A DNA stretch of 10,734 nt from Saccoglossus kowalevskii (GCF_000003605.2 NW_003152752.1:39978-50711), one strand, 5' to 3'; shown: positions 1 to 7,750, counted from the first letter of the stretch. Numbers and translations: made by a program. The notes: generated from the sequence alone by a model not told the origin.

Positions 1-590
1 TATTTTACATCACTGATGGCCAGACGTATCTGTTAATAACAAACTTCACAATGGTATATATACTTTACATCACTGATGGCCAGACGTATCTGTTAATAAC
101 AGACTTCACAATGGTATATATAATTTACAGCACGATAGTATCTGTCAATAACAAACTATACCATGGTATATATATTTTACAGCACTGATGGCCAGACCTA
201 TCGGTTAATAACAGACTTCACAATGGTTTATATACTTTACAGCACTGATGCCCAGACTTGAAAACAGAGAGATGGTATCTGTTAATAACAAACTATACCA
301 TGGTATATATATTTTACAGCACTGATGGTTAATAACAGACTTCACAATGGTTTATATACTTTACAGCACTGATGCCCAGACTTGAAAACAGAGAGATGGT
401 ATCTGTTAATAACAAACTATACCATGGTATATGTATTTTACATCACTGATGGCCAGACGTATCTGTTAATAACAAACTTCACAATGGTATATATACATTA
501 CAACACTGATGCCCAGACTTGAAAACAGAAAGATGGTATCTGTTAATAACAAACTACACCATGATATACATCTTTTACACCACCACTGTT
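1..590. repeat. Heterogeneous tandem repeat, units of about 47-75 bp
   Basis: About nine or ten units share the core 'TTTACAnCACTGATG', 'TCTGTTAATAACA' and 'CATGGTATATAT' or 'CACAATGGTATATA'. Unit length varies: about 60 bp (1-60, 61-120), a 50-bp unit at 121-170, and about 75-bp units that carry an extra 'CCCAGACTTGAAAACAGAGAG' segment (near 240-305, 370-430 and 500-570). Long and short units roughly alternate, giving a crude higher-order dimer. The array runs off the left edge and decays after about 570 into unique sequence. It should lie in the next intron of the EGF/SEA gene if the gene continues leftwards. No coding potential is evident. Confidence 0.9.
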
Positions 591-1243
591 CAGACTTATT
601 ATTACTATCTTGATTGGGCAAAAGCTAAACAGAGGAAGTCTTTTCAACTATCCTTACAGAATACATAGGGCTAAATATCAAAAATCATTATTTCAAATCA
701 TTGGTCCTTGCCACTATTGATAGCAAAAGTGCACATTCACTAACAGTTCAGTATTTTCATTTCGTTGACCCATAAATAAAATTATTGACTAATGATACAC
801 AGTGAAGTGCTAGTTTTAGTAAAGTAAATTAAATTAAAGCAAATGTTTACAGTGCAAACAAATCTTACAAAGAGTCACACATCTTGGTATTTTCTAGGAG
901 TACAAATTTATCAATGAGAATTTCTAAATTTATTTTAACGAACAAAATAAGGGTGTGGTCATCGGGCAGCAAGTCTTTGAATTACATGGGACCAATGTGT
1001 TTTACATGCGTTGTATATGCCACTACATGTACGAGTCTTATATCGAACAGGACATGGTGGGACGACCACCGCCTTTAAGTTAAAAACAGTGAAACATGGG
1101 GAAAATTGAAGTATAATGTTAGAAAATTAAGTCTGTCATAGGACAATACCCCTAGATAGTACCAGGATGTGTGACCTTCAGGGGTCATACATAGGGTCTA
1201 TTAAAACAAAGAAAATACATGTAGGTAGCCTAATCCAACTTAC
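591..1243. other. No recognised feature (presumed intron)
   Basis: AT-rich unique-looking sequence downstream of the donor at 1243. A short open frame on the plus strand (884-1078) has no domain pattern and no splice context, and I treat it as chance. I find no EGF-like cysteine pattern on the minus strand here. Confidence 0.5.
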
Positions 1244-1299
1244 TTTGTACTTCCGGGTCGTTCTGTGCACATGTTAAGCCAGTATATCCACTTGGACAC
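1244..1299 (-). CDS. Small exon completing Notch-type EGF domain 4
   Basis: This 56-nt exon has acceptor CATTTTAG at 1300 and donor GTAAGTT from 1243, phase 2 in and phase 1 out. It encodes the completed Leu, then CPSGYTGLTCAQNDPEVQ plus one base. 'CP.GYTG..C' is the classical EGF C-terminal loop with cysteines 5 and 6. Joined to the preceding exon the spacing is C-x4-C-x5-C-x8-C-x-C-x8-C. It is too short to stand out as an open frame and was found by looking for the missing half of EGF4. It leaves in phase 1, so at least one more exon follows beyond the left edge. A terminal-inverted-repeat element starts about 43 bp upstream of its acceptor. Confidence 0.9.
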
Positions 1300-1342
1300 C
1301 TAAAATGAATGTGAAAATCAGGGTAAAAGCATGAGAAATAGA

Positions 1343-1760
1343 CCACGGATCAGGTTCCGTTAGAAGAACTAAATCAGCCAAGACTGCAGCTTGTTTTCTG
1401 ATTTTTCAGACACCCCCAGTGCAATAATTGTAGTGTATTGTGGGATAGTTTTGTCAGCTTGCATTATCAGGTGTGATTGGTGGTGTTTAAATCAGCCAAA
1501 ACTACTTCATAATTCACTATAATTTAGAATTGTGATATATTGCATATCACATGGCTAAATTACATGTTTTACATCGATTGTACATGTTGCATGGGACACA
1601 CTATGTTGGCTGTGACATTTTAAGGGCAGTGACATATAAGATGTTGGAAAAAATAATACGACTTGACCATTAGAAACTTTTAGACTGGGGGTGTCTGAAA
1701 ACAAGCAGCCATGGCTGATTTAGTTCTGCTGTTTGTAAACAAAGCAATCTGATCCGTAGT
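1343..1760. mobile_element. MITE-like element with long terminal inverted repeats
   Basis: The arms 1343-1420 and 1684-1760 are imperfect inverted repeats. The left arm contains CACGGATCAG, AGAACTAAATCAGCCA, GCTTGTTTTC and CAGACACCCCCAGT in that order. The right arm has the complements in reverse order (ACTGGGGGTGTCTG, GAAAACAAGC, TGGCTGATTTAGTTCT, CTGATCCGTAGT). The interior of about 260 bp has no coding frame. Size and structure fit a non-autonomous DNA transposon. Target-site duplications could not be fixed by eye. It lies in the intron between the two halves of EGF4, with its left edge about 43 bp from the acceptor at 1300. Confidence 0.75.
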
Positions 1761-1922
1761 ATAAATATCATAACAAAATGACCAAATCTGTAAAAGAAAC
1801 TACTCATGCTACCTAATAATAAAGAAACTGGTTTTAAAAAAATCAAAAATAGCCATTTCAATAAAAATAACCAAAATACTAAAATTAAAGAATGGAAGGT
1901 AATGTCATATACATGTAATAAA

Positions 1923-2135
1923 TAAATCTGAGAGAAATCCATCCAAAGTATTTCTACATTAAAAATATCAAAGTAATTAAGATTGCAGTTTTCAAAAAGA
2001 TATCGAAAATGACATTTTTTTACCTAAAATATGCCCCAAAATTTGAGAATTGACTATCGTCTAAATAGAGATGGCCAGTCAAAGTAATTCCCATCAAAGC
2101 CATTAAGCTATCTGTTTTCAAGAAGTCGACAAAAA
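1923..2135 (+). repeat. Diverged dimeric dispersed repeat, copy A
   Basis: Two degenerate monomers about 125 bp apart share 'ATCAAAG..ATTAAG' followed by 'GTTTTCAAGAAG' or 'GTTTTCAAAAAG' (about 1967-2000 and 2092-2130). The left monomer starts with AAATCTGAGAGA, as does the clearer copy at 8692-8925. It is more decayed than that copy and in the same orientation. It is intronic and non-coding. Confidence 0.55.
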
Positions 2136-2823
2136 TAGTATTTGACACTAAAATGTATGTTGCATTGAATGATATGATGTAAGAATATGTGTGTAAAGTT
2201 TGAATGTAACCAGGGCATGCCTGAAATACAGTTGAGGATGGATGGGCGGGTAACAGATGCATGTAGTTGAAACCATTTTCTGACTACATCTAAATGGGGA
2301 TAGAAAATATTGCACAGGATTGAGTGGAGAAAAGCCAATGAAAAGAATTTAAACCAGCATTCACATTGTCCTGGAAATAAAAATCTAGTTCCAATAAAAA
2401 AAAAAAAGTTTGTCTACCAGCTTTATACACAACCAAACTTCTAAACATATAAACCCAAACTTCATCGAAACAGGTTAGGTTCAACAACAGGTGATTTTCT
2501 GTTTACCATGAGATTTCGCGTATTGCAGACTGCCACACTGATTGAATGATTTAATATTGAACTTGAATTTTTTTTATAGCTCAATTTTGATATACAGACC
2601 TTTGAGAAGGAAATTTTGCGCTGAGATACCCTTATTTATCAAAATTAACCATCATTAAATGTATATAGCACATTATTTAAGTGTGAAATACCCCAAAATT
2701 ACTTTCTCATTGCGACATGTTGATGCCACTACAACCTTTTTTTGTTCTTTGTAGTTTATATAGTTTATGTATAATGCAGAATCTCACAGTGAGCAAAAAA
2801 TGATTTATTGTGGGTCAACTTAC
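2136..2823. other. Intron sequence, nothing recognised
   Basis: Part of the 1524-bp intron between the two EGF4 exons. It holds an A-tract near 2394-2407 and no exon-like cysteine pattern. The minus-strand open frames at 2020-2487 show no domain and are treated as chance. Confidence 0.5.
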
Positions 2824-2893
2824 AGACAACTGAATCCATTTTTTACTGCAGTACATATGCCTCCATGACGACATGGGTTAGAATTACAAATAT
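2824..2893 (-). CDS. Exon encoding first part of Notch-type EGF domain 4
   Basis: This 70-nt exon has acceptor ...TTCCTAG at 2894 and donor GTAAGT from 2823, phase 1 in and phase 2 out. It encodes ICNSNPCRHGGICTAVKNGF, then S-C and two bases of a Leu codon, covering EGF cysteines 1-4. The 'NPC..GG.C' pattern is that of non-calcium or Notch-type EGF repeats. Read through the donor, the frame stops at once (TAA), so the domain must be completed elsewhere. The exon at 1299 supplies exactly the missing piece in phase. Splitting an EGF between cysteines 4 and 5 by a phase 2 intron differs from the one-exon modules upstream. Confidence 0.9.
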
Positions 2894-3243
2894 CTAGGAA
2901 GGAAAAAGAATAAATGAAAATGATGAATCTATTGCAACAAATATATAATGGTAGGCAGAATATATTTCTTGCAACCAAAGTCAAAGCAACAATTCCACAA
3001 AATATCCAACAATGGACTAAAACTGTCAATTTAATCACAAACTGAGTAAATGGTAGTAAGACAAATATGATGTTGGGAGTATGGTAGATGTGACAAATGC
3101 TTTTTACAAACAGTTTTCCATTACACAATTTTTTTTTTGTATTTTTAGTATGCTAATGCATTAACCTAATAATAAAAACATGAAGAGTGACATAAAATCC
3201 TAAATTGAGGTCTGAGACTATCACTATGACAACAATTACTTAC
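2894..3243 (-). other. Intron between EGF3 and EGF4 exons
   Basis: A 350-bp phase 1 intron, GTAAGT to TTCCTAG on the minus strand. The open frame crossing it from 3128 merely runs into the EGF4 exon; its upstream part has no domain. No repeat recognised. Confidence 0.8.
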
Positions 3244-3375
3244 TTATACATCCAAGTTCACTGAATTGATCTCCAATGTGTCCATCTTGGCAAGTACAGG
3301 TAAATGTACCAGGTTGATTTATACATGCCGTATTTGGAGATGTACAGTTTATACTCTCTTTACATTCATCAATGT
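3244..3375 (-). CDS. Exon encoding calcium-binding EGF domain 3
   Basis: This 132-nt exon is phase 1 at both ends, with acceptor ...TCCGTAG at 3376 after an A/T-rich tract and a perfect GTAAGT donor from 3243. It reads D-I-D-E-C and has six cysteines spaced C-x5-C-x6-C-x8-C-x-C-x13-C. CINQPGTFTCTC fits the hydroxylation consensus. Loop 3 (QDGHIGDQFSELG) is long. Two successive modules with the D-[IL]-[DN]-E-C opening suggest a calcium-stabilised tandem pair with EGF2. INCT supplies a further potential N-glycosylation site. The last base joins the next exon to give Asn before ICNSNPC. Confidence 0.93.
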
Positions 3376-3618
3376 CTACGGAAAATAAAAAAAATATTGC
3401 AATTGATTAATAAATTAAAAGTGATTCACTGAATAGACAAGTTTCTAGTCCCACCATTACCTTAGAAACATTCTGATGAAAAAACATTTCAATTTTGTCA
3501 ATCTGGGTTTGATTTCATGAGCTCTTTGGAACATGGGAAATCAGTAAAACCAGCAAAAAAATTTGGCAAGCAAGAAATCAACCCTCTATTCTCACATAGA
3601 ACTTATCTCGAAACATTG

Positions 3619-4617
3619 AGGTAGGTGGGATACAAGTGGCAGTATTCAGGTGGGTGGGATACAAGTGGCAGTATTCAGGTAGGTAGAATACAGGTGGGAA
3701 GTATTCAGGTAGGTGGGATACAGGTGGGAAGTATTCAGGTAGGTGGGATACAGGTGGGAAGTATTCAGGTAGGTGGGATACAGGTGGGCAGTATTCAGGT
3801 AGGTGGGATACAGGTGAGCAGTATTCAGGTAAGTGGGGTACAGGTGGGCAGTATTCAGGTAGGTGGGATACAGGTGAGCAGTATTCAGGTAGGTGGAATA
3901 CATGTGGGCAGTATTCAGGTAAGTGGAATACATGTGGGCAGTATTCAAGTAGGTGGGGTACATGTGGGCAGTATTCAGGTAGGTGTGGTACAGGTGGGCA
4001 GTATTCAGGTAGATGGGATAAAGATGGGCAGTATTCAGGTAAGTGGGATACAGATGGGCAGTACTCAGGTAGGTGGGATACAGATGGGCAGTATTCAGGT
4101 AGGTGGGGTACAGGTGGGCAGTATTCAGGTAAGTGGGATACAGGTGGGCAGTTTTCAGGTAAGTGGGATACAGGGGGGCAGTTTTCAGGTAAGTGGGATA
4201 CAGATGGGCAGTATTCAGGTAGGTGGGATACAGATGGGCAGTATTCAGGTAGGTGGGATACAGGTGGGCAGTATTCAGGTAGGTGGGATAAAGATGGGCA
4301 GTATTCAGGTAGGTGGGATAAAGATGGGCAGTATTCAGGTAGGTGGGGTAAAGATGGGCAGTATTCAGGTAGGTGGGGTAAAGATGGGCAATATTCAGGT
4401 AGGTGGGGTAAAGATGGGCAGTATTCAGGTAGGTGGGGTAAAGATGGGCAGTATTCAGGTAGGTGGGGTACAGATGGGCAGTATTCAGGTAGGTGGGGTA
4501 CAGATGGGCAGTATTCAGGTAGGTGGGATACAGATGGGCAGTATTCAGGTAGGTGGGATACAGGTGGGCAGTATTCAGGTGGAATACAGATGGGCAGTAT
4601 TCAGGTAGGTGGGATTA
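3619..4617. repeat. Minisatellite array 1: 30-bp unit, about 33 copies
   Basis: The unit on the plus strand is two related 15-mers, CAGGTGGGCAGTATT and CAGGTAGGTGGGATA, which share CAGGT. Period 30 holds in register for about 1 kb, with one 4-bp deletion near 4580. Variants come in local blocks: CAGGTGAGC and CATGTGGGC near 3810-3970, GTTTTCAGG near 4151-4190, and AAGATGGGC at 4021 and in runs across 4291-4450. This implies segmental expansion within the array. The array fills most of the intron between the EGF2 and EGF3 exons. Because 30 is a multiple of three and the unit lacks stops, long frames appear on both strands (for example 327 codons at 3625-4608). Their peptides are 10-residue repeats and are not called as genes. 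Confidence 0.97.
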
Positions 4618-4647
4618 ATAGAGAAAACTCTGGGTTGAAAAACCTAC

Positions 4648-4779
4648 CTTCACACATTTTAGGTATGCTGTATGCTCTCCAACCTTGTCTACATTGACAT
4701 GTAAATGTTCCATTTAAATTGATACATGTAGTCGACTCTGGATGACAATCATTTACACCAAGTACACATTCATTTAAAT
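4648..4779 (-). CDS. Exon encoding calcium-binding EGF domain 2
   Basis: This 132-nt exon is phase 1 at both ends, with acceptor ...ATAATAG at 4780 and donor GTAGGTT from 4647. It encodes D-L-N-E-C, then cysteines spaced C-x6-C-x6-C-x8-C-x-C-x12-C. CINLNGTFTCQC fits the beta-hydroxylation consensus, and NGT inside it is a potential N-glycosylation site. It directly follows the SEA and its linker. It is the last exon before the large 30-bp minisatellite array, which begins about 30 bp past the donor. Identity as a cbEGF module is clear. Confidence 0.94.
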
Positions 4780-4879
4780 CTATTATGCAAAGAAAGTGAT
4801 TAAAATTATTAAGCCATCTGGTGGCAAAGTGGTAACATTGAATTGCTTTTATCATACGATGCTGTAAAATACTGGAATT

Positions 4880-5110
4880 AATTTTCGCTGAAAAGAGATT
4901 TATTTTCACTAATGTACATTTGTTGGGTTTTATTTTTTGGGTTTTATTTTCGGTGAAAATACATCGTCTGCATCGCACAGTTTCGCTAACATATCGACTT
5001 GCCTGATTTGGTCTTTATTGCAACACAGTGAATCTTATAATCATTTCTGGGCATGCGACATACAGTAAATCGCGGTGAAATCTGCCTGGTTCTCAAATAA
5101 ATTAGTTTAT
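4880..5110. repeat. Possible dispersed 'ATTTTCGC'-type repeat
   Basis: The stretch contains AATTTTCGCTGAAAAG, ATTTATTTTCACTAATG, TTTTATTTTCGGTGAAAAT and CGCGGTGAAATCTGCCTG. These are repeated short forms of 'TTTTCGCTG' and 'GGTGAAAAT'. I recall similar motifs as common interspersed sequence in molluscan genomes, but no second copy is present in this window to prove it. Confidence 0.35.
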
Positions 5111-5290
5111 AGCAGCAACAAAATTAAGAAATTTTAGGTTCAACCATTTGCTTAACATGGGTAAACAAGAAATATATCTAAACCAAGTTTTGTGGAAAGA
5201 AAAGGCCTTCATAAACTGAACCCTGCACAATCGGAAACCTGTGCAAACCAGCAATTTGTTTAAAAGAAAACCCTGTGTTAGATTAAAAAC

Positions 5291-5620
5291 TATTATTATA
5301 CATCTGTCATTGTAACGCCATAAGTTACGGGGTATTTTCATCCTACCATATTAGGAAATGCGAATTCCAAATATGTAATGATTACGCGCGTAAGGTTCCT
5401 AATAATAAACACAAACATGGCTGCCACCAAGGTTTGACCGGACTCCACACAAAGAAGTTCGCAGATTCCTTGGAATGGAAACGATGTATTATAATTAGGT
5501 TATTAGGAGGATACCTCAAAGTATGCACTCAGACAGTACACCGTCGCATCGACCGACCTGCATACTCCCGTTGTACTGTCTTTGTGCATACTTTAAGGTA
5601 TCCTCGTAATAACCTCATAG
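5291..5620. mobile_element. Dispersed element, copy 1, ending in a foldback hairpin
   Basis: It shares long blocks with 9745-10140 in the same orientation: TATTATACATCTGTCAT, GGGGTATTTTCAT, CTACCATATTAGGAAATGCG followed by AATTCCAAATATG, AACATGGCTGC, and GATACCTCAAAGTATGCACT followed by CAGACAGTAC. No protein-coding frame is credible: the 66-codon frame at 5434-5634 lies inside the repeat. It resembles a non-autonomous transposon with a structured end. It sits in the 864-bp intron between the SEA and EGF2 exons. Confidence 0.75.
5497..5615. repeat. Inverted repeat, 44-bp arms, 31-bp loop
   Basis: The left arm 5497-5540 (begins AGGTTATTAGGAGGATACC, ends CAGACAGTACA) and right arm 5572-5615 (begins TGTACTGTC, ends GGTATCCTCGTAATAACCT) are complementary with only a few mismatches. 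The loop is 5541-5571. The structure would fold equally on either strand and in the pre-mRNA. Its right edge is 28 bp from the 5' splice site at 5643 of the SEA exon. Confidence 0.92.
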
Positions 5621-5643
5621 TGACCTTTATATAAAACACATAC

Positions 5644-5819
5644 CTGATGCATATGATGATGCTTTATTAATTTCATATCCTGGCATCTGTGTATTATTCA
5701 TGTAACAAACACTACCATCACATTCTATAGTATCTTGCAATATGACATTAACATCATCTATGGTTACCATGGTTTCCAGATCAAAAGATAACTCACTATA
5801 ACTCACCAAGCTACCACTC
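5644..5819 (-). CDS. Exon encoding C-terminal SEA half (G-S-L-V turn) and cysteine-containing linker
   Basis: This 176-nt exon has acceptor TATTCCAG at 5820 and donor GTATGTG from 5643. It is phase 2 in and phase 1 out, with 58 whole codons. With the previous exon it gives ...KVIKFQSGSLVSYSELSF, matching the central SEA signature of a hydrophobic strand, 'F..GS' and a following strand. In self-cleaving SEA domains the break falls between the Gly and Ser of a G-S-[VIL]-V-V-like turn. Here it is G-S-L-V-S, so cleavage is possible but unproven. The second helix and last strand follow (LETMVTIDDVNVILQDTI), then a linker with two cysteines (IECDGSVCYMNNTQ) and a sequon (NNT). The final base forms the Asp that opens the next EGF. 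A foldback repeat begins 28 bp beyond the donor. Confidence 0.88.
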
Positions 5820-6057
5820 CTGGAATAAAGAAAAGTTCAATTGTATACTTTCAGTTATACTCATTATCACCTTAACAAAAGACTCAAAAAAACAAATATT
5901 AGATAAACTCAAACTTCAATGTATTGGATAATTAACAAAAATTATAATTACATCAGATCTACATTTACATAAACATTGCAAATGAAAAAAAAAACTTCAC
6001 ATCACACAACACCTATTATACTATGGAATACAAATAAGTACAAAATAAAAAACTTAC
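5820..6057 (-). other. Intron between SEA exons 2 and 3
   Basis: A 238-bp phase 2 intron, GTAAGTT to TATTCCAG on the minus strand. It is AT-rich and has no recognised element. Confidence 0.85.
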
Positions 6058-6116
6058 TGGAATTTGATGACTTTGGATCCAATGAAACTGTCAAGTATCT
6101 GATAGGTTTCATTCAG
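6058..6116 (-). CDS. Short exon encoding middle of SEA domain
   Basis: This 59-nt exon has acceptor ...TTTCACAG (6117) after a T-rich tract and donor GTAAGTT from 6057. It is phase 0 in and phase 2 out. It encodes LNETYQILDSFIGSKVIKF plus two bases of a Gln codon. It continues the first SEA helix and gives the strand 'V.KF' that precedes the GS turn of SEA domains. NET is a potential N-glycosylation site. It is too short to be seen as an open frame on its own. It is supported by exact phase agreement with both neighbours and by the SEA pattern that runs across all three exons. The 238-bp intron that follows is the smallest in the window. Confidence 0.85.
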
Positions 6117-6225
6117 CTGTGAAAAAAGAAACAATGATAAATTTGAAACAACTTTGTATGTATCCAACCATATATTCACATCACGGATGAAATCAGTCAC
6201 ACAGGTCGGCATGGTCTCACCAAGT

Positions 6226-6867
6226 ACAAATGATGAGAATTTTGATTTTTCCCATGAAATGGAGAAAATTCTGATTCATGCCAATGAAACTGAGAGAATC
6301 TTATTCATGTCAATAAAATGATGAGAATTTTGATTATTCAAGTGAAATGATGAGAATTTTGATTATTCAAATGAAATGATGAGAATTTTGATTCTCGCCA
6401 ATGAGAGAATTCTGATTCATGCTAATGAAATTGAGATAATTCCGATTTAAATCAATGAAATGATGCAAATTTTGATTCTTCCAATGAAATGGAGTACATT
6501 TTGATTCTCGGCAATGAAATGGAGTACATTTTGATTCTCGGCAATGAAATGGAGTACATTTTGATTCTCGGCAATGAAATGGAGAATTTTGATTTTCGGC
6601 AATAAATTGAAATGAAGAGATCAAATTTTGATTCTCGCCAGTGAAATGGAGAGAATTTTGATTTTCGCCAATGAAATGGAGAGAATTTTATTTCTGGGCA
6701 ACGAAACTGAGAGAATTTTGATTCTCGGCAACGAAATGGAGAGAATTTTGAATCTCGGCAACGAAATGGAGAGAATTTTGAATCTCGCAAATGAAATGGA
6801 GAGAATTTTGAATCTCGCAAATGAAATGGTGAGATCTTTGATTCACGCAAATGAAATGGAGACTATT
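6226..6867. repeat. Minisatellite array 3: unrelated 30-bp unit, about 21 copies
   Basis: The plus-strand unit is about CAATGAAATGGA followed by GAGAATTTTGATTCTCGC. Period 30 is strict from about 6480 to 6860; the left part is looser, with variants GATTATTCAA and GATTCATGCC. Many units contain the palindrome GAGAAT-TTTG-ATTCTC, able to form a 6-bp stem with a 4-nt loop. The sub-block 6490-6590 replaces it with GAGTACATTTTGATTCTCG. Stop-free frames on both strands (6452-6850 and 6628-6999) follow from the period and are not genes. The array lies in the intron between SEA exons 1 and 2 and has no sequence similarity to the other 30-bp arrays. Confidence 0.95.
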
Positions 6868-7330
6868 ATTAGTCCTCGTTCGGACAAAGTCCGAAAACAG
6901 GGACTATTAATTTGGGTTCCTTTCGTCCGTACGTATGTACGTACGTCCGGAACTATATCTCGGACACCCATTGACGGATTTCATTCAAACTTTACATGAA
7001 GACAATACATAATGTCTTACATATGCGCGTCAAGTTACGGTACTCTATGATCGAAGCAAAAATGGCCGACTGATACCTAAACGTGTCCGAAGCAGTTTCT
7101 CAGATGACGAGGCCAATTTGGATCAAAGTTGGTATGGTGATCATACATATTGGGTTATAGGTGCACGTCATATTTTTTTTGTGATTGGAACAAATATGGC
7201 CGACTGGTGGCTATTTTGTTTTTCATTATACTCATGCCTACTTTCCCATGAATACAATGAACGTTTCTGTTTAAATTTGTACAAAGACAGTATACCAAGA
7301 TACATCAACATGAACATTATTTTTGTAATT
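6868..7330. mobile_element. Probable dispersed repeat with a hairpin at its left end
   Basis: It begins where array 3 stops. The left end carries TTCGGAC-AAA-GTCCGAA (a perfect 7-bp stem) nested within AGTCC...GGACT. Then come alternating GTACGTATGTACGTACGTCC, GGAACTATATCTCGGAC, and two copies of a TGGCCGACTG phrase about 135 bp apart (near 7062 and 7198). The 'GTCCGTACGT..CCGGAACTATATCTCGGAC' style matches my memory of repetitive elements in bivalve genomes. No second copy is present here, and the right boundary is a guess. Confidence 0.45.
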
Positions 7331-7640
7331 TGATTCAATATGACTGCCCAATGTCCAATTCTCGTGTAAAAGCACTAAATCATAATTTTTTACAAATCCA
7401 TCGGCTATTAATGGTTTCAATCTAATCTCAATGACTTCATCAACATCAAATTGATATGTCAGATCACATAATTAAAGCCTTGGCAAACTGCAAGTGTCAG
7501 TTACACGCTTCAGTCCTTTTTGTTTTTCACAGACAATGATTTTAGATTCATACATACAACTGGTGAAGTATTATTTAGTGAACAGAATGTACAGGCATAA
7601 CTTAAATATTTTGAACAAATTGGTTTCTATGGATACTTAC
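7331..7640. other. Intron sequence, nothing recognised
   Basis: AT-rich remainder of the intron between the first two SEA exons. The 70-codon plus-strand frame at 7494-7706 overlaps the SEA exon antisense and has no domain pattern. Confidence 0.5.
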
Positions 7641-7750
7641 ACTCCTTTCAATCTGAGCTGCCAGATTTCTGTATCTCATACTGGCTGGGTTCTCCAACTC
7701 TTTTGAAAACTCTAAATAATCGTAAACCAGTACTGCTCCATATTTCACAG
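7641..7750 (-). CDS. Exon encoding N-terminal part of SEA domain
   Basis: This 110-nt exon enters in phase 1 (acceptor ...TTGTAG at 7751) and leaves in phase 0 (donor GTAAGT from 7640). It reads VKYGAVLVYDYLEF, then SKELENPASMRYRNLAAQIERS. This is the usual start of a SEA module: a beta strand ending in an aromatic/hydrophobic residue, a loop with 'L.NP.S..Y', then the first helix 'L...IE.S'. The open frame continues into the intron with no homology, so the consensus donor defines the end. It follows the 1847-bp intron that carries the inverted minisatellite array. SEA modules are extracellular, often in heavily O-glycosylated membrane proteins, and some self-cleave. The assignment rests on fold pattern and on the next two exons completing the domain. 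Confidence 0.85.

Noticed and set aside
868-930. Possible extra minus-strand exon near 920-868 with a GTAAG donor
   Set aside because: The acceptor is weak, the frame is short and there is no cysteine or domain pattern. Many such pairs occur by chance in AT-rich introns.
884-1078. 64-codon plus-strand frame
   Set aside because: No domain, no supporting splice sites and composition like the surrounding intron.
3625-4608. 327-codon plus-strand frame
   Set aside because: It consists almost entirely of the 30-bp minisatellite, whose period and lack of stops create open frames on both strands. It lies inside an intron of the minus-strand gene and has no splice or start context.
5434-5634. 66-codon plus-strand frame inside the foldback element
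   Set aside because: It spans both arms of the hairpin, has no start context, and is disrupted in the second copy of the element.
6226-6867. CRISPR-like array (short palindromic repeats at regular spacing)
   Set aside because: The intervals between palindromes are also repeated and not unique spacers, the period is only 30 bp, and the context is a spliced animal gene.
6452-6999. 132- and 123-codon frames over array 3
   Set aside because: They are made of the 30-bp hairpin repeat and occur on both strands at once, which points to repeat period and not coding.
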